A DNA stretch of 25,402 nucleotides, from the IMG/VR virus record IMGVR_UViG_3300031456_000057, positions 1 to 25,402 of that record. One strand, 5' to 3'. The notes below the pieces were generated by a model. It made no database searches. It saw only the letters and a list, made by a program, of their open reading frames with translations, and was not told where the DNA came from. This DNA comes from a virus. The position numbers were made by a program, and so were the translations under genes. Below are positions 8,308-14,084 of this stretch, piece after piece (position 1 is the first letter of the stretch; every line of letters starts with the position of its first letter).

Positions 8308-8976
8308 CAGGCGAACGCCCCCTCTCCTTTAGTCCAAACTTCAACAGGAAATCGCTGAGCTTGAGCCGGCTCGACCCCTTCTTGCGGTTAGCGCTGGCAA
8401 TCATCAGAGCGACCTGAGCGGCGTGAAAGTCACCGCGTTGTGGCCCTAGCGGACCGGCGACCCGCTCGTAAAGCAGCCAGTCAAATAGCTCCGATGCGGG
8501 GAGCTTTCTCAGCTCAGAGACAGAACGGCAGAGGTGCCCGGCGAGTCGGAATTCGAAGAGACGCCAAGGGTCTGCCCGGAGTCGTTTCCCAGGTCTTCAA
8601 ACTCGTCTTCGTCGTTGACCAGCCGGGACAGCTTGCGGGCGACCGTGGCCAGGCGCTCGACAGCGCCGGCCCCCTTACGCAGCAGCATCGGGGCGTCCAG
8701 CTCGGAGAAGATCCGCTGACCGTCCTCCGGGTCCCGCGCGGCGAGACACACCAGCCGGGCGGTCTGACCCTTCAACTTCCTGGGGTCCAGCTCCATGTTG
8801 TTCCGGTCGCGCCGATTGGGGCGCAGCATGCCCTGCCGCCAGTTATCCAGCTCCTCGCCGGTCATCTCAGAAATGCGGACCCAGATATCCCACTCGGGCA
8901 CCCAAACGTCTTCATAGGCGAGCTGCACAGATTCCAGGTCGCTGACACGGCGCAGAAACTTCTTGGTGTTACTCAA
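8276..8976 (-). CDS. tail assembly chaperone, -1 frameshift product (G-T type), about 233 aa
   Basis: This product shares its first 131 codons with the shorter chaperone, slips back one base at GGGAAAC (8590 to 8584), and continues for 102 codons to a TGA at 8278-8276. The extension begins KRLRADPWRLFEF and contains ELFDWLLYERVAGPLG, HAAQVALMIASANRKK and KLSDFLLKFG. It looks like real protein throughout and matches the style of known second tail chaperones. The extension has no stop between the slip site and its end. It overlaps the tape measure start by 32 bases. In known siphophages the short and long forms are made in a fixed ratio and chaperone the tape measure during tail assembly. The slip is inferred from sequence, not demonstrated. 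Confidence 0.88.
8509..8976 (-). CDS. tail assembly chaperone, unshifted form, 155 aa
   Basis: The start is a TTG (MSNTKKFLRRVSDLES) with a weak GAGAA upstream; no better start is available before conserved-looking sequence begins. The protein is charged, with a WVPEWDIWVRISEMTGEEL segment and a Ser-rich C-terminus ending in ...TSAVLSLS. Its place between the major tail region and the tape measure, its size, and the second frame entered through a canonical slippery heptamer together identify it as the G-type chaperone. The last 24 residues after the slip site differ from those of the long form. It should act in the cytoplasm, holding the tape measure before the tail tube polymerises around it. 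Confidence 0.88.
   Translation of the reverse strand: MSNTKKFLRRVSDLESVQLAYEDVWVPEWDIWVRISEMTGEELDNWRQGMLRPNRRDRNNMELDPRKLKGQTARLVCLAARDPEDGQRIFSELDAPMLLRKGAGAVERLATVARKLSRLVNDEDEFEDLGNDSGQTLGVSSNSDSPGTSAVLSLS
8584..8590 (-). promoter_or_regulatory. programmed -1 ribosomal frameshift slippery site
   Basis: The heptamer GGGAAAC sits in the exact X XXY YYZ phase of the chaperone frame (codons CTG GGA AAC). Slipping back one base gives GGG AAA CGA and enters a frame that stays open to 8276. This is the classic arrangement in dsDNA phage tail chaperone genes. Confidence 0.88.
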
Positions 8977-9009
8977 CGGGGATTCTCGATTCTCGTCGGG
9001 GCGGATTGT

Positions 9010-9444
9010 TTACTTGAGGAAATTACGGTCGAACTCATCCCCGAAAGCCGCTTCGGCAGCGGGGGTGTCTTGGGTGAATGCCGGCAGGAAATAGGGTTGC
9101 GCGCGGATCGTGACCTTCCGGACAAACGTCAACCCGTTACGACTGCCGACGAACTCAAGCTTTTGTTTGTGCGCGCGGATCGTCGCACCGAATTCCTGGA
9201 CGAACGAGTACGGGGAGTCGGTGCCGACACTCACGCTGGTGGGACCGGTGATCTCCAGCTCAATCGAGCGGGCCAGCGCCCCAGACTTGCGCGGCGCGCG
9301 GTTCTGGGCACCCTTCTGAATGACTGTCATCGCGGCTACCAGCGCGTCGGTGACGGCCGGCGGAGACGCCGCAGCTATCGCGGCGTCCACGGCACGGCGC
9401 ACGTCCTGAACGTCGAACTGGACGCGCACCGTGCCCTTGGACAT
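9010..9444 (-). CDS. HK97 gp10-like head-tail/neck protein, 144 aa
   Basis: The ATG starts 5 bases after the major tail protein gene ends. The sequence has the hallmarks of the HK97 gp10-like family: an N-terminal strand (VRVQFDVQDVRRAVDAAI), a helix ending in VIQKGAQNRAPRKSGALARSI (the 'A..R.P..tG.L..si' signature), and YSFVQEFGATIRAHKQ followed by AQPYFLPAF. The family contributes to head-tail joining or tail completion. Its position is unusual: in related phages the gene usually lies before the major tail protein, between connector and tail terminator genes, whereas here it follows it. Confidence 0.83.
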   Translation of the reverse strand: MSKGTVRVQFDVQDVRRAVDAAIAAASPPAVTDALVAAMTVIQKGAQNRAPRKSGALARSIELEITGPTSVSVGTDSPYSFVQEFGATIRAHKQKLEFVGSRNGLTFVRKVTIRAQPYFLPAFTQDTPAAEAAFGDEFDRNFLK

Positions 9445-9448
9445 CGGC

Positions 9449-10189
9449 TTAGCGCTTGTGCCGGGAGACGCACACGGCGACCTGCACCGCGGGCAAGGTG
9501 CCCCCGGCGAGAGCGACCTTGGCGCGGAGGAACTTCGGAATCGGCAGCACCGGGCTGGTGACCTTCCGCGCGAATCCCTCGGCGGTCATCGGGTCGAACG
9601 CAATGACCGATGCCCAGGCAGTCGTCCCATCCGCGGAGCCCTCAACCGTGACCGTGACCCCGGTCGGTGCTCCCGTGACGTCGATCAGGTGGACGTGCGC
9701 CGAGGCACCCTTGGTGGTGGCAGCGGCGGCACTTACCGCGTTGCCCGTGGTGAGAGCCCCGGACACCTGAATATCCGAGCCGATCAGAACGGTCCCGCGG
9801 TGGACCGAGCTGGCCCGGAACTCCCATTCATCCTGGGCCAGATCGTCGGCCGCGACGTCCAGGTCTTCGGACGTCTGAATCATGGGAGTGAGGTAGCAAG
9901 GCTCCCCGGAAATGGCGCCACGCGGGCAGATCGTCACTACCTGATCGCCGGCGGTTCCGAAGGTGTCTTCGAGCACGGCATCAAGGGATCCGTCGTCGCC
10001 GCTCCAGTGACCGGAAAGGGTGACGGTGTTCTCGTGAGGACCGCTCAGGAATTCCTTGTCGATCGCACCGAAACGCGTGACCTCAATATCATCGGCCTGG
10101 CGCTCGATCTCGAATTCGTTCAGGAACTCCGACGCGTCGATCTGATTGACGAGAATGGTCGCGTCGCGGCCGGCAATTGCGTGCGGCAT
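9449..10189 (-). CDS. major tail protein (tail tube), 246 aa
   Basis: The ATG overlaps the upstream stop in a TAATG. The N-terminal part (DATILVNQIDASEFLNEFEIERQ, ADDIEVTRFGA, NTVTLSGHWSGDDGSLDAVL) follows the tail tube pattern of actinophages: a strand, then the 'F.r.gt...i.v.a..G..dG..d.i....' region. Residues about 145-246 look like a separate beta domain (SAHVHLIDVTGAPTGVTVTVEGSADGT), probably a surface domain on the tube. The place between the tail terminator and the chaperones supports the call. It assembles as stacked hexamers to form the tail tube. Confidence 0.85.
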   Translation of the reverse strand: MPHAIAGRDATILVNQIDASEFLNEFEIERQADDIEVTRFGAIDKEFLSGPHENTVTLSGHWSGDDGSLDAVLEDTFGTAGDQVVTICPRGAISGEPCYLTPMIQTSEDLDVAADDLAQDEWEFRASSVHRGTVLIGSDIQVSGALTTGNAVSAAAATTKGASAHVHLIDVTGAPTGVTVTVEGSADGTTAWASVIAFDPMTAEGFARKVTSPVLPIPKFLRAKVALAGGTLPAVQVAVCVSRHKR

Positions 10190-10368
10190 TAGTCGCTCTC
10201 CTCCTTAGACGTTGCCGGCCTGATATGTCCGGCTTTGACGGCCCATTCCGGTGCCCCGCTTTTGAAATCGCTGATCAGGTCACCAGGTGCAGGGTTCTTG
10301 TGGGTTCCGTCAGCTGCGAGGTATTCGGTCAAGCTGACGTTTTCCCAGACCTTCGACTTAGAAGTCAT
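10189..10368 (-). CDS. hypothetical small protein, 59 aa
   Basis: The ATG at 10368 has AAGGA 8 bases upstream and is preferred over the TTG at 10386, which is inside the upstream coding end. The protein (MTSKSKVWENVSLTEYLAAD) is small, soluble and charged, with PGDLISDF and APEWAVKAGHIRPA stretches. It has no membrane segment. It lies directly before the major tail protein, with a TAATG overlap. Small proteins of this sort recur in actinophage head-tail regions but I cannot assign a function. Confidence 0.65.
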   Translation of the reverse strand: MTSKSKVWENVSLTEYLAADGTHKNPAPGDLISDFKSGAPEWAVKAGHIRPATSKEESD

Positions 10369-10382
10369 AGGTGGATTCCTTG

Positions 10383-10781
10383 TCAATTGAGGACCTCAGC
10401 GAGCACCAGCAGTCCCAGGTAGGTCGCGCCGCCGACAATCACCGGACCGAAATTGCTACCCTCGGTGGCCGTGCACGGACCCCGGAACATGCGTGCGCTA
10501 TTGAGTCCCGTAATGAGCGGACCGTCAGCCGACGCGAGATCGTTGAGCGTTTCGTGCGCGGTTGTCTCGGCGAACCGACCCACCAGCACCAGCACCTCAA
10601 GCCGGTACAGCGCGAGCGTTGAGCGCCCGGTGCGCTGCCGGTAATCGGCAAACGGTGAGGCCGGACGGATAAACCCAATGGGGGGCGAGATGGTGTCCGG
10701 CTCATTCGGCTTAAACGGGATTCCGGTCGCCTGCTGGAGATGCGTTGCAAGTGCTTCCCGCGTGTCACCGAAGATCGTCAC
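10383..10781 (-). CDS. probable tail terminator protein, 132 aa
   Basis: The GTG start has AAGGAG a few bases upstream. The layout is that of a tail terminator: an N-terminal helix (FGDTREALATHLQQATG), a strand and loop (ISPPIGFIRPASPFADYRQR), a long strand (LALYRLEVLVLVGRFAE), a helix (AHETLNDLASADGPLITGL), and a closing strand (GATYLGLLVLAEVLN). Terminators cap the tail tube and join it to the head. The gene order connector, this gene, small protein, major tail protein fits. Sequence identity to known families is not obvious by eye, so a neck protein of another type is the main alternative. Confidence 0.65.
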   Translation of the reverse strand: MTIFGDTREALATHLQQATGIPFKPNEPDTISPPIGFIRPASPFADYRQRTGRSTLALYRLEVLVLVGRFAETTAHETLNDLASADGPLITGLNSARMFRGPCTATEGSNFGPVIVGGATYLGLLVLAEVLN

Positions 10782-10790
10782 ACGTGCTCC

Positions 10791-11378
10791 TTAGGGCAAT
10801 TTGTACGGCAGCAGCAACGCGCGAGCCTGCGGGTTAAACGCGGCCACGCGGATAGGGCCGAGGTCGCTAAACCCAGCCACACCACCGGTGAGGTCTTTCG
10901 ACTTGAAATGGTCAATCGCCAGGATCTGACACGCCTGCTCGACAGCCTCAGGAACAGCCGCCCATCCCCACCTGGCCGTGACCCGCACCGTAGGGCGGGC
11001 CTGGGCGCACGGGAATCGCTTGTCACCAATGGCAATGATCCGGTCGAATGGTCGACCGTTGAGCCTGCGAAGCGGCTCCGCTGAAATGTCGGTGGACACC
11101 CAGACCGTTTCGTAAGTGCCGTCGCCGTCCAGGTCGACGGCAACCGTCAGACCGACAGTGGTGGAGAAGTCCCCGGTCCACAGAATCAGCGGGTTGTCCG
11201 CGCGGAACAGTCGCGCGGTCGGGGTCGCATCGAGCCAGAATTGATCCCCACGGAATTCGTCGATCTGTCTGCTCGCGGCCTCAATAGCGCGCTCGTAAGC
11301 CTCATCGTGCGCTTCGGAGTCTTCCCCGACCGCCTCTTTGAGTTGTTCGAGCTTGAGGTAACCGTTCGTGATTCCCAC
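10791..11378 (-). CDS. head-tail connector/adaptor protein (HK97 gp6-like), 195 aa
   Basis: The GTG start follows the upstream TAA directly, with AAGGG about 9 bases before it. The N-terminus (GYLKLEQLKEAVGEDSEAHDEAYERAIEAASRQIDEFRGDQFW) is the helical opening typical of gp6/gp15-like adaptors: a 'l..y......D......i..As..id...gr.F' pattern. A strand-rich insertion follows (about residues 55-110, including VAVDLDGDGTYETVW). The C-terminal helix region contains RVTARWGWAAVPEAVEQACQILA, another adaptor hallmark. The adaptor ring attaches below the portal. Confidence 0.82.
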   Translation of the reverse strand: MGITNGYLKLEQLKEAVGEDSEAHDEAYERAIEAASRQIDEFRGDQFWLDATPTARLFRADNPLILWTGDFSTTVGLTVAVDLDGDGTYETVWVSTDISAEPLRRLNGRPFDRIIAIGDKRFPCAQARPTVRVTARWGWAAVPEAVEQACQILAIDHFKSKDLTGGVAGFSDLGPIRVAAFNPQARALLLPYKLP

Positions 11379-11558
11379 TTAGCTACCCTTAGGGCTGCGA
11401 GCCTTATGCCTCGGGGGCGCGCTGACAGCCTTAGCCTCCGCGGGCTTAACCTTCTCCACGGGGGTAGCACCGAGCGCCTTAGCGTCTTCCTCGGTCAATT
11501 GCATAGTGGTCTCATAACCACCACTGGTGGTGACCGTGTATTCGCGCAGCTCAGCCAT
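11379..11558 (-). CDS. hypothetical small protein, 59 aa
   Basis: The ATG at 11558 (MAELREYTV) is fixed by a very strong ribosome binding site, AAAGGAGGT, 4 bases upstream; the longer frame from 11630 runs through a hairpin and is rejected. The protein has a short strand region (EYTVTTSGGYETTMQL), a helix (TEEDAKALGA) and a Lys/Ala/Pro-rich tail. Its size and position between capsid and adaptor are common for a small accessory protein in actinophages, but its function is unknown. The hairpin and strong binding site in front of it suggest independent control of its translation and that of the genes after it. Confidence 0.75.
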   Translation of the reverse strand: MAELREYTVTTSGGYETTMQLTEEDAKALGATPVEKVKPAEAKAVSAPPRHKARSPKGS

Positions 11559-11580
11559 GGTTACCTCCTTTCGGGATGGC

Positions 11581-11619
11581 CCGGTCCGGGGTACCGCCCC
11601 GACGGCATCCCCGGACCGG
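11581..11619 (-). terminator. strong intergenic hairpin after the capsid genes
   Basis: CCGGTCCGGGG (11581-11591) is a perfect inverted repeat of CCCCGGACCGG (11609-11619) with a 17-base loop. It fills most of the 71-base gap between the two small genes downstream of the capsid. There is no run of T after it on the minus strand, so it is not a textbook rho-independent terminator. It could be a partial terminator, an RNA processing site or a stabiliser of the abundant capsid message. Confidence 0.6.
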
Positions 11620-11629
11620 ACCAAGCTCA

Positions 11630-11815
11630 CTAGCTGATCACTCCAGCTTTGCGCAGCTCAACCAATGCGGCATTGAGCTTGGTCTTCAATTCATTGATGA
11701 GGTCCGCGGTTGTCTGACCGTAGGAAGCGGTTGCATCGGCCGTAGCCACATTTGCAACCGCGACTACGGTGTAGCTGGTGCGACGCTTACCAGCCGTCGT
11801 ATTCGCGTAAGCCAC
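11630..11815 (-). CDS. small capsid-associated protein, head-fibre-like, 61 aa
   Basis: The GTG start has AAGGAG 9 bases upstream. After a basic N-terminus (MAYANTTAGKRRTSY) the sequence is VVAVANVATADATASYGQTTADLINELKTKLNAALVELRKAGVI. The C-terminal amphipathic helix, opening TTADLINEL and ending with a short hydrophobic tail, resembles the C-terminal helix of phage head-fibre/decoration proteins and may trimerise. The gene lies 12 bases after the major capsid gene, where such proteins are often encoded. The function is inferred from shape and position only. Confidence 0.7.
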   Translation of the reverse strand: MAYANTTAGKRRTSYTVVAVANVATADATASYGQTTADLINELKTKLNAALVELRKAGVIS

Positions 11816-11827
11816 GACTAGCTCTCC

Positions 11828-13147
11828 TTACGGAAGGGTGATCCGGACGAACGCGTTCGGCTGGAGGACACCGAAAGCGACGCGCAGCTCGGCCAGGATG
11901 GCGACCATGTTTCGCACGAAGAAGTCGCTGTGCGAATCGGTCATGGTGATCGAAGCCTGTTCCCGGTCCCAGAGAATCGCCTTGGACCAGTCCGCCACAT
12001 AGGCCGTACCCGCCGCGATTGCCTCACTTTCAATGACTGGCAGGTTCCACAGCGGACCGGCCGCGCCGGTCTGCGAAACGCTCGAACCACCGGGACCGCC
12101 GAAGTAATAGCGGTTCTCATTGTCCGTGAGGAGATCGAGCTTCTCGACGTCTGCCGGGTTGAGGACGTAGCCATTCGGTACCGAGCGGCCGACAATGCGG
12201 ACCTTGGTCTTTGCCTGGCGCAGAGTGGCGAGCATGTCGGTTCCGACAGCCGACTGGGTCTGAATTCCGGAAACGGTGCTGAGACCAGTGAGGTTCTCGC
12301 CGGTACCATCGCCGGCAATCATCTGGTCTTCGACCTCTTCCTCCAGGCCGTAAAGGAGGAAGTTGTCAATGAGGGTCAGCATCTGCGCGGCATCCGACAT
12401 GGCGCGCTTCGTGATCGGGATCCAATGGGCAATGGTCCTAACCGGCGTGGTAACCGTGGTGGTCGCCAGAGCCGACTCCGGCTTAGTACCGCTGGAGCCG
12501 GTCGTTGCCGTTGCCTCCGCGACCGGGGCCGCGTTGTTGGTGATTCCCGTGACGCGCGCGTATTCGATGGTGTCCGTGGTGGTGCTACCGCTGGTCACCA
12601 GGTCCCGCAGCATGAGCGGCCGATAGAACGGGCCAAGCCCGACCTGGAGACCAAGCCAGTCGGACCGCACCAGCGCGCCACCAGAGGTGTCCGACAGACC
12701 CGTAACCAGGGTCTTCTGACCGGACCGACCCGGCAGCAGCCGCTCGAATCCGACCGGGCGGGACTGGACGCGGTGATCCTTGGTGAAGTGACCACCCGGA
12801 GCGCTATCCAGAAGCGCCTTATAGGCATCGGACCCGATGAAGTGCTGACCGACTGACTGACCATCCTGGGGGATCATCAGCCCAGACGGCGTGGTCTTCC
12901 CCTTGGGATCTTCGACAATGCCGATACCGTCGCCCAGCTCCTTGATAGCGGCGCGGGTACGGTCGTCGGCCTTGAGCTGCTCCAGTGCCTTCTTGCAATC
13001 GCCGGCCTTACCCATAAGCTCGGTGATCTGCGCGCGCTCGTCGTCGGTGAAATCGCGGTCACCAGCGGCGTCCGCGATAGTCCGAGCGGCCTTAAGGTGC
13101 GCGGTCAGCTCCTCGGTAAGGCGCTTAATCCGTTCACTCATACTCAT
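11828..13147 (-). CDS. major capsid protein, HK97 fold, 439 aa
   Basis: The ATG at 13147 starts 18 bases after the protease gene ends. Residues 1-75 form a charged coiled coil (ERIKRLTEELTAHLKAARTIADAA and ELMGKAGDCKKALEQLKADDRTR), the delta/scaffold domain that the protease normally removes. The rest carries HK97 features: LSDTSGGALVRSDWLG, the E-loop region, VRTIAHWIPITKRAMSDAAQML, LYGLEEEVEDQMIAGDGTGENLTGL, LRQAKTKVRI, VLNPADVEKLDLL and VIESEAIAAGTAYVADW. Length and the neighbouring protease and portal agree with this. It forms the icosahedral shell. Confidence 0.95.
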   Translation of the reverse strand: MSMSERIKRLTEELTAHLKAARTIADAAGDRDFTDDERAQITELMGKAGDCKKALEQLKADDRTRAAIKELGDGIGIVEDPKGKTTPSGLMIPQDGQSVGQHFIGSDAYKALLDSAPGGHFTKDHRVQSRPVGFERLLPGRSGQKTLVTGLSDTSGGALVRSDWLGLQVGLGPFYRPLMLRDLVTSGSTTTDTIEYARVTGITNNAAPVAEATATTGSSGTKPESALATTTVTTPVRTIAHWIPITKRAMSDAAQMLTLIDNFLLYGLEEEVEDQMIAGDGTGENLTGLSTVSGIQTQSAVGTDMLATLRQAKTKVRIVGRSVPNGYVLNPADVEKLDLLTDNENRYYFGGPGGSSVSQTGAAGPLWNLPVIESEAIAAGTAYVADWSKAILWDREQASITMTDSHSDFFVRNMVAILAELRVAFGVLQPNAFVRITLP

Positions 13148-13165
13148 TGGTCTATTCCATTCCTC

Positions 13166-14050
13166 TTAGTTGTCTTCTAGGGCGTCGACCTCGGCCATTA
13201 ACAGGTGGAGGTCTGAGCGAAGACGTTCGGAGGCGGCTCCTTGCCGGGCTGGCGGATCTACCTTGGCCCCGGCGGGCTCCTCGGTAGTCGCGGGCTGGGC
13301 AGGCATGGCCTGGCCGTTACCGTCCTTAGCTCGCTGGCTCATCACTGCCAGCAGATCTTGGGCGAACTTCTGCGCGGCCTCGGCGACAATGCGCTCCAGG
13401 TCGGCGGGCTCGCTCGGTGCGTCGTCGGAACCTTCCCCCAACTTGGGGGAAGGTTCTCCGGTCGGCTTGTCCTTGGTCGGCTTGTCCTTGGTGTCGGTAA
13501 TGGTCTCTCTCCCAGCGCTCGCCTTGATATCCAGTAGCTCGGTATCCCGGTGCGCCCCGACCAGGCACGGGCCGACCTCGAACAGCTCCAATTCGCGCAA
13601 TTCGTACGGCTGCATTTCGTCGAGTGCAAGTGCGCCGTCCTTCTCGCGGTCCGGATCGGGCTCTCGAAATCCGCCGTCCTTGATTTCGTAGGCGAAGCTG
13701 AAATCGCGGACCCTGCCGCCCTTAAGCAGCCGGTACACCTGGGCCGCCTTGGGGTTGTTGTGGATATCCAGCTTCCCGCGGATCTTGAGACCGGCTTCGA
13801 CTTCCTCAGCCGATACGCTGTACCCGATGTGAGAGAAAGGATCTTTCCAGTCGTGTGACCACACAACAGGTACCGGTGCCGAGTTATCAGCAAACCCGGC
13901 TAGCGTGTTTTTAAATGCTCCCGGCATGACAATGTCGCCGACGCTATCGACCGTATTGAATACGGACACAATCGCTTCGAATTCACCTTCGGCAAGGTCG
14001 TCGGCCTGCGCGACGGTCTTCACCTTCGCCGGGGCCGTCTTCATTCGCAC
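13166..14050 (-). CDS. prohead protease (HK97 gp4/U35-like), 294 aa
   Basis: A GTG at 14050 and an ATG at 14044 are both possible behind GAAGGTGAG. Residues 1-180 match the HK97-type prohead protease: FEAIVSVFNTVDSVGDIVMPGAF, the catalytic His in VVWSHDW (about residue 66), the catalytic Ser in RVRDFSFAYEI (about 118) and an acidic residue in LRELELFEVGP (about 155). The enzyme trims the capsid delta domain during maturation. Residues 180-294 are a low-complexity Lys/Pro/Glu-rich tail ending in a helix (SERLRSDLHLLMAEVDALE), probably a scaffold-like anchor. That tail is encoded over a perfect palindrome and a perfect 15-base tandem duplication, signs of recent rearrangement. Confidence 0.92.
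   Translation of the reverse strand: MRMKTAPAKVKTVAQADDLAEGEFEAIVSVFNTVDSVGDIVMPGAFKNTLAGFADNSAPVPVVWSHDWKDPFSHIGYSVSAEEVEAGLKIRGKLDIHNNPKAAQVYRLLKGGRVRDFSFAYEIKDGGFREPDPDREKDGALALDEMQPYELRELELFEVGPCLVGAHRDTELLDIKASAGRETITDTKDKPTKDKPTGEPSPKLGEGSDDAPSEPADLERIVAEAAQKFAQDLLAVMSQRAKDGNGQAMPAQPATTEEPAGAKVDPPARQGAASERLRSDLHLLMAEVDALEDN
13428..13456. repeat. 29-base near-perfect palindrome inside the protease gene
   Basis: GAACCTTCCCCCAA (13428-13441) and its exact reverse complement (13443-13456) flank a single C. All 14 pairs match. On the protein it encodes residues 199-208 (EPSPKLGEGS) of the disordered protease tail, where insertion would be tolerated. A hairpin needs unpairing of at least the central bases; as DNA it is a candidate two-fold protein-binding site. 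Confidence 0.9.
13461..13490 (-). repeat. perfect 15-base tandem duplication in the protease tail
   Basis: GTCGGCTTGTCCTTG (plus strand) occurs twice without a gap (13461-13475 and 13476-13490). It encodes the repeated KDKPT of the protease tail. The lack of any mismatch suggests a recent slippage event, 4 bases from the palindrome. Confidence 0.9.
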
Positions 14051-14084
14051 ACCGACTCACCTTCTTTCGCCAATTGGTTAGCGG

